A stretch of 64,000 nucleotides of DNA from Henckelia pumila. Lineage: Eukaryota; Streptophyta; Magnoliopsida; Lamiales; Gesneriaceae. A model generated the notes under the pieces. The model worked only from the letters and a program-made list of their open reading frames with translations. It did no database searches and was not told the DNA's origin. This document shows positions 10,755 to 22,476 of the stretch, piece by piece. The DNA lies in the NCBI RefSeq assembly GCF_033568475.1, contig NC_133121.1:3286001-3350000 (forward strand). Direction: 5' to 3'. Every line of letters begins with the position of its first letter. Position 1 is the stretch's first letter. The position numbers were made by a program, and so were the translations under genes.

Positions 10755-11700
10755 CTGGTTAGTGAGGGAGAACCCTAACAATAGTTGATATTTGGCAAAA
10801 CTCTTATAGCTGATATTTTACCACGAATGTTGGCCCCCATAGTTGTAATCCTTAAAAGTTGATTAGCTTTAATTATCAAAGCTGACCCATCGTCTTGTAT
10901 GGTGCACGCTGTAGTACCAAATCCTGGCAATAAACTATGACCGTTGAAACAGAAACATTAATCAGAAATTACTATAGCCTCACATTTACATGCCCAATAG
11001 AATCTTTCAAACAGCTCCATTTTTGGAAGAACGTGAAGTCTTGAAAATATCAAGGTTTTTTTATTTGTGATTCTCATTTGTTTGCCAATTTTTTTGTTCA
11101 TACTTGAATATCAGCCTGCACTCTTCGCCACCGCAATTGTTTCTTGAATGTTGTGAGGTCTGATATAATTTGTTACCATCTTTTAGTTTGAAAACGGAGC
11201 TTTATTTGTGGGATTTGACGGAAATATTAGAAATTAACTTTGAAATACACCGGGGACTTTTTTTTTTTTTTTCGCCCCCAAATCACAAATTGTCATGAAA
11301 TTATGAACAAATGGGATTTCGGCCTTCGGGATAGAACAAAGACTGATGTCATAACTTTGATGTTCTTCCACGGAAAAATAATGATATCACTCAGTTTCTA
11401 AATTTCATTCAGAATTTTTAAACATCCCAAATTAAGTTGCTGCTGCTGCTGCTGCTGAACTAGTTTTTTTTTTAAGTTGAATAAATGATTGTGAGACAAA
11501 TGAATAAAAATGGAGCGAATATTAGACAAGACTATATGAGTGGAGTACGTACTGTGTATGGTTCAGTCTATTTTAGCAACCAAATTATCACATCCACTTG
11601 GCAAGCCACGATTGGTCTAATCATGACAGCCGCAAATGTGACATCTTTTGTCACAACACTAGACACAATTATAAATTCAGCCATGCATGAAGAAGGTTGA
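9800..11700. other. Intergenic stretch, no gene recognised
   Basis: Contains a (TG)n run followed by 34 T (10708-10754), another poly-T near 11261-11271 and a six-unit TGC/CTG run at about 11438-11457. Short open frames here show no known domain or codon structure. The right end leads into the aldolase promoter. Confidence 0.6.
10708..10754. repeat. (TG)n plus poly-T microsatellite
   Basis: Alternating TG to 10720, then an unbroken run of T from 10721 to 10754. It could be the reverse-strand tail of a retroposon, but no matching body or target duplication was seen. Confidence 0.9.
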
Positions 11701-11728
11701 TGTGTGGCAAAGAGAGTGTTAGTGGGGG

Positions 11729-11735
11729 GATAAGA
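11729..11735 (+). promoter_or_regulatory. I-box-like element (GATAAGA)
   Basis: GATAAG-type I-box about 120 bp upstream of the aldolase start codon. I-boxes are common in promoters of light-regulated photosynthetic genes, which fits a plastid aldolase. Single motif, so only suggestive. Confidence 0.35.
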
Positions 11736-11856
11736 TTTTTGAACAATCCTTGGCCTTTGCTTCTATAATTTCACTTCATAGCATCAAATTTCTTGAACCT
11801 CCCACCCCCCCCCAAAAAAAAAAGAAAGGAGAAGGGAAAGAAAATCATTGATTCCA

Positions 11857-13711
11857 ATGGCCTCAGCCTCATTCCTCAAGTCTTCTACTGTTCTTGACAA
11901 GTCTGAGTTCTTTAAAGGCCACACCCTCCTCCGCCACCCATCCACCTCTGCTGCCACCATCCGCTGCCACCCCAAGGCGGCACCATCTCCGCTCACCGTC
12001 CGCGCAACCGCCTACGCCGATGAGCTCGTCAAGACTGCGGTAAATGGCTGACTTCATCGTTTGATTTGGTTCAGTTCTTGCACAATGCTTTAAAGAACTG
12101 CCTTTTGTTGAGGAATTAGTGTTTAGTTGATTGAGAGTCTTGACTTTTATGGTAAAAATGTGTTGGGTGTAGAAAACTGTTGCATCGCTGGGGCGTGGTA
12201 TTCTTGCCATGGATGAATCGAACGCCACTTGCGGGAAGCGTCTAGCATCCATCGGGCTGGAGAACACCGAGGCGAACCGTCAGGCTTATCGCACGCTTCT
12301 CGTGACCGCGCCTGGACTCGGCCAGTACATCTCTGGCGCGATCTTGTTTGAGGAGACTCTCTACCAATCCACCATTGATGGCAAGAAAATAGTTGATGTT
12401 CTTGTTGAGCAGAATATCGTCCCTGGCATTAAAGTCGATAAGGTAATCAATAACATCCCGTCCCGTTTCTAGTTTAGCCCAGCTGATCATATGGTTAGCG
12501 GGATGGATCCAAGAATTTAGTCGATGTTGTGACTATGCTGCTCTGTGGGGCAAAGAGATTTGAATTATTCGTGAATGCTTATATGATATAATGGGATTTG
12601 ATCTATGCAGGGTTTGGTTCCCCTTGCTGGTTCAAATGACGAGTCATGGTGCCAAGGTCTCGATGGCCTCGCCTCTCGCTCCGCTGCTTACTACCAGCAA
12701 GGTGCTCGTTTCGCCAAATGGTAAGGATATTTATTGGTACTTTTGCACTACATTGAAAATATATGTAATGCTAACCGGTAGAGACCTTGATAAAAGCATT
12801 ATGTCCTTGATTCTAACCAAATTTCTTGATTCCGGCCTTGCTTAGGCGTACTGTTGTGAGCATTCCCAATGGTCCATCTGCGTTGGCAGTGAAGGAGGCG
12901 GCCTGGGGCCTAGCCCGTTATGCCGCCATTTCTCAGGTACTTAATTACTATAGTCCCTTCTGATTTCAACTGTATGATATCATGCAAATCATAAAATTTC
13001 AAACTTTTAACATCCAACTGTTTGATTAACTCCACTCCACATGATTTGGCTTATTTTCATGATGATTCAGGAGGCTGGATTGGTCCCGATTGTGGAGCCA
13101 GAGATCTTGCTAGATGGCGAGCATGGGATTGACAGGACTTATGAGGTAGCTTTGAAGGTGTGGGCTGAGGTGTTCTTCTACTTAGCCGAAAACAATGTGT
13201 TGTTTGAGGGTATTCTCCTCAAACCAAGCATGGTCACTCCTGGTGCCGAGTGCAAGAATAGGGCGACGCCCGAACAGGTTGCCTCGTACACACTCAGCCT
13301 CCTCCGCAAGCGAATCCCCCCAGCCGTTCCTGGAATCATGGCAAGTATTTCCTATTCTACGTCATATACGTGTGTTATGTACACGAGTCGAGTTTGAGTT
13401 TTGAGGCCACATTTTAATCTTTTGATGAGCAGTTCTTGTCTGGTGGGCAATCTGAGGTGGAAGCAACCTTGAACTTGAATGCCATGAACCAAGCCCCGAA
13501 CCCGTGGCACGTGTCGTTTTCCTACGCCAGAGCTCTTCAAAACACATGCCTGAAGACGTGGGGAGGACTCCCGGAGAACGTGAGGGCGGCTCAGGGCGCT
13601 TTGCTCATCAGGGCGAAGGCTAACTCCTTGGCTCAACTCGGTAAGTACTCCGCGGAGGGAGAGTCGGAGGAAGCCAAGACAGGAATGTTTGTGAAAGGCT
13701 ACAGCTACTAA
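11857..13711 (+). CDS. FBA: Chloroplast fructose-bisphosphate aldolase, class I
   Basis: Six exons (11857-12039, 12173-12442, 12611-12720, 12846-12936, 13071-13340, 13433-13711) encode 400 aa, the usual length for plastid class I FBA. Residues 1 to about 48 form a Ser/Thr-rich, acid-poor transit peptide ending near TVRA. The mature enzyme contains [39 protein letters not shown] and [14 protein letters not shown], whose Lys forms the Schiff base. It ends in GYSY, keeping the C-terminal Tyr. It splits or makes fructose-1,6-bisphosphate (and sedoheptulose bisphosphate) in the Calvin cycle. Intron 5 starts GC, not GT (ATG|GCAAGT at 13338-13346); the nearby GT alternatives break the FLSGGQSE junction. 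An in-frame TTG upstream is not the start. The next gene, UFD1, is convergent. Confidence 0.97.
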
Positions 13712-13759
13712 TAAGCATGTTTCACTACCAAAAAATATTGGTCCGCTTTGTGACGAATT

Positions 13760-14940
13760 TATGAATGAAAGGAAAAATGATGCGCTATTCATCGTTGATT
13801 TATGTAGTTGGTTTTGTTCATTGTTTTTTCACTTTTTAAACACTCGATAAACTTAATTGGCACTGATGTGTGAGCAGAAATGAAACAGCTAGTTTGTGTG
13901 CGCGTGTACAACAAAAGAAGCACGATAAATTATGACACCAATATTAATTAGTCTACGTCCCTTGACTTCAATAATATAGTAAAGTATATGATGACAAATA
14001 TTAGTTACACTTGCGACCATAACTTCAATGGGCATCTGATTCATTTGCAGAAGTCTTCGAGGTCAACTCCTTTAAATAAGACATAATTATATATGAATAT
14101 ATAATCCTCAAGCATGAAATTAAGATCGTTAAAAATAAGAAGAATACATTGATTTACATCATATTTAGGTAGTAATTTACTTCTAGAAAGCACTTTGTAT
14201 TTTTCCTTGACAACTAATCCCAAACACTATCTTAATAGTCTGATTTTTATAAGTTTTTAAATCTTTAATTTTCACATGAAATAATTAATTTTGGAAGATA
14301 ATGCCCTGTCTGGCCATAAGGTGATATGAACATTGAACACCACTATTATAAGAAAAGTAAGGCTTAACAAAATATCGGGTAATACGAAATAACCTATTGA
14401 ACCGATTTAATTCGGATATTCTATTTTAAAATGTGAAAATTTCAGTTAAAATGTTAAATCGGTTAATTTGCTTTGTTTTAGGTTTTGTAGTTTTGTTATT
14501 CATCATTGGACTTGGACGGTAAAGTGTTTTTCGGTTATTCCTAAACTTGGCCAGTACCAGAAGTCCAGAACCCAAACCCGATAATAAACAATTACAATCT
14601 TGTAAAGAATTAAAGTTTATTTTAAAAATAATTCGATTAATTATGTTCAATTTCGATTTTTCGTAAAAAAAATCAGTTAAAGATAACAATAATATTCACT
14701 CTTAAATCCACCCGTGAGCCTTGGGGAACTGCTCTAAAGATAACTTAAAATTTCCCCAGAATAATAATTAATACTAATAAAATCACAACAACAATAATGA
14801 AATTCAATGTTTCATAATTATAACTTGATTTTAATTTAATATTGGATCAAGACCCGTTGTTCCACACGTTAAATGAAGCATGCTTACGTACATAGTTCAT
14901 GTATTCGAGGAGAGAGAGAAAGCAATTGGGTTTGAATTAA
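13760..14940. other. Spacer between aldolase and UFD1 (convergent genes)
   Basis: Holds the aldolase 3' UTR to about 13850 and the UFD1 3' UTR from about 14880. In between is AT-rich DNA with no recognised gene or bounded repeat. Confidence 0.55.
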
Positions 14941-14948
14941 ATATACAA

Positions 14949-17901
14949 TCAACCCTTCAAAGAGTATTTCTTCCCTGAGAAGGCCTGGAATTTGGGATCT
15001 TCTTTCTTTGGATCTTCTTTCTTTGGAGGCTCTTGCTTGGTGTCTTTTGAACCGTCCTGTGATATAGGTAAACAGATATCAGATCCAGAACATCTGACAT
15101 CTTATAATTGAGAGAGAAAGTCGGAAAAATATGAACGGCTTGACATTCTTTTGTGATGGAACGTATCTGTGTCATATCTTGATCATGGAATCTGAATATT
15201 TTTCGGTTTTCCCACTTAGGAGTTAGGCGCAGGAAAACGATACCTTTGATGATTCCTTAGTACGGTTTGCATTTGAACCAAAGACGAGCTTCCCCTGAGA
15301 CTGGCGATTGGCGCTCTGTGAACTGGAACTGGATGCAGAAGCTTGTCCGCCATCATTGGAAACATTTGGTTTCTTGAAACTGGGTGCAGATGAAGAGGCT
15401 GGTGGAGGCTGGGTTTTCAGGGATTTTCCATCCAGTCGTCTCCCAGTACCAGTAAATGGATTGAAGTTAGGTTCTGTCTCAGCTGCAGGCTCCTGGCCTG
15501 AACAAATAAACAGAAAAAGGCAAAAAATGGCCAGATAATGGTTAGCAGCTGACTAGCAGAGGAAGGTTTGTCCAAGAAGGAATCTCTACTTCCTTGAAAG
15601 GAGAGTGCAAGAAAGAAATGTATCCATGTTAAATGAAGAGATGAAGTTTGCAGCAGCGTATTTCTTAAAAAAGGGAACCTACAGTGAGGAGTAAGCAACC
15701 TCTTGATGAAATATATTCAATTGCCAACGTACTAAAGTGATAAGAATCTGAATATAAGAAATGAAAAATATTTATTCAAAAAGAATGAAGAACGTTGAAA
15801 AAAATGTACCTTCTGTTCCTTTGCCTTTTGGAATTGGCAGTGCGGGTCTTTCCGGCTCCTTGTAATCGAGAGGAGGGGCAAAGTCCACTTCACAATCAGT
15901 TTCAATAATACTTATGGCATTTGAAGGCTTCGACTCAATTATATCTATGTAATACTTTTTATTGTTATAAGCCACCATGATGCTATCTCCAGTGGTTAAA
16001 CAAGAAAAATTCCTTAGTGTCGTCTCCAAGCTGCAAGAGAGAATTTAAAAAATAAAGAGAAGCTACAAATCAACCAAACATCTGTGAATCACAGATACAG
16101 CAAAAAGTTAATTTTATATTCAACACTCACATAGCTTTAGGATTTGATATATCCAAGAAGTCTTTTGTATGAGGTTGCAATTTGACATATGTACCCTTTG
16201 GAAGAGTAACATTTTTTACACGTACAATATCTCCTTCTTGCAACAACAGATTCTCCATCATCTGCACAATCACAAAACATCAAATGGTGTCCCAAAGTCC
16301 TAAAAATCATAATACAATGTGCATGCAGATTGCACATACCCAGTAAGGCATATAGATCATGCCTTCTTCTGCAATAAACTCCAAAACTCCGCAATGAGAA
16401 AGTCGTTCGGTCGCAGTGTTTCGAAGCTCAAACAACATAGGGTAATCAATTTGAAGTGATGCTGTTAGATAAAGTCAAGATAGATCAAGGCTGAAAATCA
16501 GTAACTACCCAAGCCCAAGGAAGAGGTTTATAAACAATATAATGTCACTAAAAGACGATAAGCCACATAAGAAAGTGAAGGAAACTAACCAAGACGATCT
16601 AGAGCTGAAGGAGGCATGATTACTGAAACAACAAAAAAAGAGGTTGAATAAGACGTCATCGGTCAAGGAAACATACTATTCTGCCCACAGTTGTAGTATA
16701 TTAGACTGCTTACCTTTGTCACCATTTTCTATCTGTGCCTGCAAATTAAGAGAGAGGAAAAATCAGAATTAGATCAAAATTGGTTGAAGTATTGAATTCT
16801 GTAAAAGTTTTGAGTAAATTACAACAGCAAGAGTAGATGCATCACATGTACCAATAATATATCTCAAACGTTGTAGGACAGGGAAAAAAAATAAAAAGGA
16901 AACCCAAACAACGAGTTCCAGTAAAAGAACACATGGAACCCTGAAAAAATTCTTCAAAGGGTATCCATGGGCTATAAGTTACATCTGTGAGCATCATTGC
17001 AAAATTAAAGATAAAATCTATTAAAAGTTGTAGAGGCCATCAAACCTTGTCAATAAAAGACGCAGGATAGCACCGATATGTTTGCTCAAATGACATTCCG
17101 TGGTATCCATATCCATTAAAAAACTGAAACAAGAAAGCCAAAAATAAATACGAACACGTCTACTTAAGGCTCTGATAGGTCATAACTGCAATACACAAAA
17201 TAAAGAGTGATGAAAATTCGCAAATATACATCCTCATTGACATTAAAAGTGATGTCCTGCATGCATAAAATATCCACAAGGCCATTCCAAAGCAGCGAAA
17301 GCCCGAAACTAGTTTGGCAATGCAGTGTCAAGCCTAAGAATCCATATTACTTTTGAGTTTAGCAAGGGCTTTTATTGTGTTAACCTATCACATTCTCAAT
17401 AACTCTAGAATCGCTTTGTCCCATATGAGGGACCCCTGATCAAAAAACTGGATGCATCTTAAAAGGCCTTAAAATCTTTTGGGATGCCAAAATTATCATA
17501 CTCCACTGAAAATCTAGATTATTAGTTCAGCAATATTTTAGGTTTGAATCAGCCACAAGAATTTTGAATTTCCCAGCGGAAATATCAATGACCACTTCAC
17601 CAATTTACATAATCAACCCAAAATGAAGAAGAATACCAAATGCAGACCACGAACTATAGTCACACTTAAACTCTAACCTCAAAAATACTAGCAGTAGAAA
17701 TCAAAGTAACAATTTACGATAATCATTATCCCTAAGAATAATATTTCCCAGTAAAGTCAATTGGAGATCTTAGAAGAAAATTTTCAGAGCAAACAAGAGT
17801 TTTAATTTACAAGCACAGAAAAGAACAATTCTTTCCAGCATAGCTTCAACACAAAGCCACATAAATTCTTAAAAATCGGAATTCATCTCAAGGCGCACCA
17901 T
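14949..17901 (-). CDS. UFD1: UFD1 (ubiquitin fusion degradation protein 1)
   Basis: Nine coding segments on the minus strand (17899-17901, 17046-17123, 16714-16738, 16590-16622, 16340-16461, 16131-16261, 15810-16030, 15244-15497, 14949-15056) give 324 aa. The N-terminal half is the double-psi barrel ([39 protein letters not shown], then LLLQEGDIV). The C-terminal half has [13 protein letters not shown], an SHP-type motif that binds the Cdc48/p97 N-domain, and ends KKYSLKG. Like other UFD1 proteins it should pair with Npl4 on Cdc48 to extract ubiquitinated proteins, including in ER-associated degradation. The start codon is the last three bases of a 5' UTR exon (17899-17950), and the rest follows a 775-bp intron. 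A further 5' UTR intron is likely upstream, with the transcript starting near 18180. Residue 2 onward matches the family start MFF. Confidence 0.95.
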
Positions 17902-18219
17902 ATTTGATAAATCCCCAACGAAGGAAACACGCTCTCAACTCTGAATTCACCTGCAGAAAAAAAACAGTCACAAAATCTGATTAATCAACCAATAGAAACG
18001 GAAAAAAGAATAAATCAATCAGAAAATAAAGCCGTTCTTTTGCGTGAATCCGCAGCGCGAACTCGAAGGAGAGGAGAGTACTTCGAATAGCAGAACGAAC
18101 GCAATCGTCAATCTTTCACCAAGATTTCAAGGGTAAGAGAGAAGTCTAGAGCCCAAGTCAGATTGGACGTAATTGAAGGAAACAAACTGGAGAGAAATAA
18201 TATAGGAGTGGAAAGATCC

Positions 18220-18434
18220 GATGGTGTCATTCTTGTGCACGAATCTTAATCTATCGGTGGTTGTGATTGGGCTGGGTCTTTCCAATTTCCTCTCTTTTCT
18301 AAGCCCATCTTTTGAAGCAGCCCATTAAATTATTATTAATTATTAACAATATTCTAAATAGTAATCATTGCTAATAATTATATTAATAAATATTTTATTA
18401 CATAAAAATATCTTAACTATTTGCATTATATTTA
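18220..18434. other. UFD1 upstream region
   Basis: AT-rich promoter-side DNA left of the fold-back element. No specific regulatory site is supported. Confidence 0.4.
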
Positions 18435-18816
18435 GGCAAAATTTCAATTTTATTCATGTTTATATTGTTGTGTGACATTTTTAGTACTGTATATTTCATT
18501 GAATCAATTATCGTCCTCAAACTATACATTTTGTTTAATCAATTTTAGTCATTTTCATCAAAATCATGTAATTAAATGTATATAATGTCATAACTAAAAG
18601 TTATAATTGTGTTGTTAAACACACGTTCATATCTCAAAGATAACCACGTATTTACAAATATTTAACAATATTGGTCATTTAATTACATGATTTTATGATG
18701 AAATGACTAAAATTGATCAAAAATACATAGTAACAGACTATAATTGATTCATTGAAAAATACAAGATTAAAATTTTCACACACCAATACATACATAACCA
18801 ATATTGACATTTTTCC
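18435..18816. mobile_element. Fold-back Mutator-like MITE with 9-bp target duplication
   Basis: The element is 382 bp. Imperfect inverted repeats of about 145 bp start GGCAAAATTTCAATTTT (left) and GGAAAAATGTCAATATT (right, reverse-complemented). The perfect 9-bp direct repeat TTATATTTA flanks it (18426-18434 and 18817-18825). Shared arm blocks include ATCAATTTTAGTCATTT and ATCATGTAATTAAATG. No coding potential. The GGCAAAAT-type terminus and 9-bp duplication suggest a MULE family; inference. Confidence 0.78.
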
Positions 18817-18825
18817 TTATATTTA

Positions 18826-19330
18826 TAGTGTTAACGCCATTTTTGGTAATTATCATAGTATAAATATTTTATAGTTAATATCTTTATCTTTATCTTTAAA
18901 ATCAAAAAATTTAATTTATCTAAACATCTTGATATCTTATTTTACAGTTCAACAAAACCTGAAATATGGGAAAAACATGAACTGTGAATGCCTTTTTGAA
19001 AAATCATTTTTAATCAAAAGAGACATCTTATAAATAAACTATTATAAGATAATTCTAAAAAAGTCGACACTAGAGCATATATTAGAAAAAACCAAAGTTG
19101 TCATGATAACTTATACATGAATATAATACTTGAGTGCAGCAGCAGAAATTACATGATTTTTAATACCGTACAAAGCTACAAAAATACACAAAGTTGATAA
19201 ATCCATCAAATAATAAACGCTCGATGAGCTCCTTTATTCATTAGGAGGAAAAACCCAATATTCTAATACAAAACAGCCACCAAACAAAGAAAGATCCGTG
19301 GGATATCTTGGATGAGAGTAAAAATTTCAT
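18826..19330. other. Spacer and V-ATPase 3' UTR
   Basis: AT-rich. The part right of about 19150 is probably the 3' UTR of the V-ATPase subunit c gene. Nothing else seen. Confidence 0.5.
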
Positions 19331-19359
19331 TCAAAACAAGCCATGATTTGAGTTATCCA

Positions 19360-21128
19360 CTACTCAGCTCTAGACTGGCCGGCCCGAGAAGACAAAATAA
19401 TGCCAACAATTAGGCCGTAGAGTGCCAGAGCTTCAGCGAAAATAAGAATAAGGATCATCCCCACAAAAAGCTTCGGCTGCTGTGCGTTGGCCCTGAAAAG
19501 AAGATTTCATGTTGAGATCCATTTAAAACACATATGCATAAATATACATATAGCTGTTTGAAATCCTCTCCCAGAATGAAAACTGGGGTGGTTGTAGCTG
19601 ATCACATCACAAGGACATAGAAAGATTTAAGTCATAGCTCAATCGTCGAGAATTTCAAAATCTGAAGCCAAACAAGAACATGTCGCAGCATGACAACACT
19701 GGTATGTTTTCACTATCCATCCTCGAATTTTGTTGGTTCTAGTTTTTAACAACTTGGTGTTAGCGGCATTAGGTATTAACGAAGACTAAAGATAGTTTAT
19801 TGCCTTTTCTTTTTTCCAATTTACCATTTCTTTTTCAACAACTAACAATACAAACTGAAGGCGTGTATTTCAACATCAACTACATCAAATTACAAATCAT
19901 ACGGGCAACCATAAACAAGCACAATTAATTGCTTCATGACTGAGCAAACATAGCAATGACATTTGAAGTTAAAATTTTTTGCTAGATCCTTAAATACTCT
20001 CTTGGAATACATACACTATATGTGTTCTTCAAAACTTCATTAAAATTATTCCTAAATTTTAATTCATTGAACCTCTCAAATTGGCTTCTACAGACATGAA
20101 TAAAACCACCATAATAAACCATGCTGACAACTATATTTAATTCTGAGAGAAACCTGGTGATATCACCTAAGCAACTGAAGAAGTTACAACATCACAAAAC
20201 AAATCAAACTTGAGCGCTGAAAGATTAGAACTTTCCATGAATTTGATACAAACATACCTAACACCAGCATCTCCAACAATCCCAATAGCCATTCCGGCGG
20301 CCAGCCCGGCAAGCCCACAAGAAAGGCCCGAAGAGAGATGAGCATAGCCATCAAACAGGTAATAAGACTTAGCTTTAGGGTTAATACCAGTGCTGATAAT
20401 CACAGCAATAATCAGACCGTAAATACCCAAAACACCAGCCATAACCACCGGCACAATTGACTTCATCACCAGCTCTGGCCTCATCACCCCCATCGAAGCA
20501 ACACCAACGCCACTCTTAGCAGTCCCATATGCAGCACCCATACCTGGGGGAAGACAAAAGAAAACAAATAAAAAAATAAGAAAGAAAGAAAGAAATTTTG
20601 TAAAGTTATCCAATCCAAAATAAGTGTCCCATGGCTATGGCAGGTCACTCAGTTAATTCAACACGAAATGAGAACAAGCATACGTTTTTATTGGTTCCAG
20701 TCAATCTACTCCAACTCAGCTGAATTACTTGTTCCACGACCTAATTTACAAGTTCAAGCGAGCAATCTTATCATGATCTCAAAGACTACACCATAATTTC
20801 ATACTCCGGTTGGATCCATGATTAATCAACGAACAACAAACAATCTCGTTTTCCTACGGACAGAATATGAATTTCAAATACTTCATCAACAAGGTAAATT
20901 CTCATTAACCATGAGTCTACTATAAACCAACAAAATGAAGAAAAAACGGCGTACTCATTGATTTCATCCACAGAACACAAGATCGAGACATATATAAACA
21001 AAAATTAAGAAGTAATCATATCAAAGGGGAAAAACCGTAAAATATTTACATGAGAACACAAGGGCTGCAGCGGCGCCGAGGAATCCGAAGAAGGGAGCAG
21101 TTTCATCGCCGCTGAAGGTTGAAGACAT
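19360..21128 (-). CDS. VHA-c: V-type proton ATPase 16-kDa proteolipid subunit c
   Basis: Three exons (21050-21128, 20258-20543, 19360-19492) encode 165 aa, the exact family length. Four hydrophobic helices are visible (about residues 12-32, 55-77, 93-115, 131-152). Helix 4 contains [13 protein letters not shown] with the essential proton-carrying Glu. The C-terminus is [10 protein letters not shown]. The subunit forms the rotating c-ring of the vacuolar/Golgi V-ATPase and moves protons across the membrane. Two introns split codons (Cys27 and an Arg), and both junctions restore the conserved VFSCMG and GVRANAQQ. It shares strand with UFD1 to its left and the proline-rich gene to its right. Near-invariance of the family makes the call secure; which c isoform cannot be told. 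Confidence 0.98.
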
Positions 21129-21279
21129 TGTTCCGGATCGAAATTCAAGCTCTAATTCGGAAATTTTTTGCTGGATCTGATTCTAGAGATCGATTTCAAT
21201 TTTTCTTCTCTGTGCGTGGATTCGGCTAGTAGGAGAGAGGCTTAATCATTCACGAGCAATCGGAAAAGACAGAGACAGC

Positions 21280-22440
21280 CTTTTTTTTTTTTTTTTTTTT
21301 TCTCCCTAATTAAATTAAATAAAGGGTTTATAAATATATTTTTCTTATTTATTAAATTTTAAAAAAATTTAAATTAACAAAGTCAGCTCTGAAATGTACT
21401 GGATTGGGCTTTGGGTGCTTTCGGCCTTTCTTCGAGCCCATTGGGAATAACAAATACTACCATCTATATTATAACTATATTATTTGTCATTTTATGTGTG
21501 AAAATAATTTTTTTCATTTGTTGAAAATTTGAAATAATTATGAATTTATTTTAATAAGCTTTAACCCCTTGGTCTTTTCTTATCTAGCTCGATCTAAATC
21601 CACTGGTTACAATCATGTCATTCACTTTATTCAAAATGGACATTGTTATGTTAATGGAATTTCTGCCACTCAACCAAACAAATATTGTTCCTATTTTTTT
21701 AAAATAAAATAAAACCAAAAAATATTAATATTAGCATGATAACTTATATTATTTAATCATCTTTGTCAAGAATTTTCTTGTTAAATATTATTATAATATG
21801 ATATATTGAAAGTTTGGACAATGAAGTTCAAGTTCTAAATTCTTCTTTTTAATTCCATGATTGCACGCTAACAAATTTATCAACTTCCAGCTTCCCTTAG
21901 AGGTAAATTAATTGTATTGGCCAACAAGAGCAATAATTGATCATGCGAATTAAATCACGAAAAGTATAAGTTGCCCTTTGATTTCTAATTTCATTATTTT
22001 CAATTAATCGAATTGATGGCATTTTTGGAATCGTGCTGGTTTTTCACTATAATCTTCTTTTGTCACCAGAAGTAAATGTCACATGCATATACAATAATAT
22101 GATACGCAAATAAATATTAAAAAAAAATGGTGGAATATTTGGAACGAACACTCAATTGAAATTTTACAAACGTGTGATAAATGATAATTACAACCCAAGA
22201 AAACAAATCTTATAAAGAACCATGCACATGCAATGCACGTCAACAACACCAAACCGACAATACAAACACTTTAAAATTAATTCACTTTTCCTCTGTCACT
22301 CATATTCTCTCTGTTCCTTTTGCTAGTAAATTTATTTCTAAAACTATAATTTTTTTTAAAATTGAAAAAAAAAAAAAAAAAAAACTCCACTTGACGACAT
22401 GGAAAACCAATTTCTTGTTCACACCGCATGCATGCAACAA
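21280..22440. other. Spacer between V-ATPase c and proline-rich gene
   Basis: Starts with a 20-plus poly-T (about 21281-21301) just upstream of the V-ATPase 5' UTR, then AT-rich DNA. A poly-A run lies at about 22366-22384 in the likely 3' UTR of the proline-rich gene. No gene seen. Confidence 0.55.
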
Positions 22441-22476
22441 ATAAATCAAACACAAACGCTAAACGCATAAAAAAGC

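Noticed and set aside
10588-10788. 66-aa frame ending in a poly-Phe tract
   Set aside because: The Phe run is the poly-T microsatellite; no sign of a gene.
11438-11457. TGC/CTG trinucleotide run as part of a gene
   Set aside because: A six-unit microsatellite in a non-coding spacer; no frame around it is plausible.
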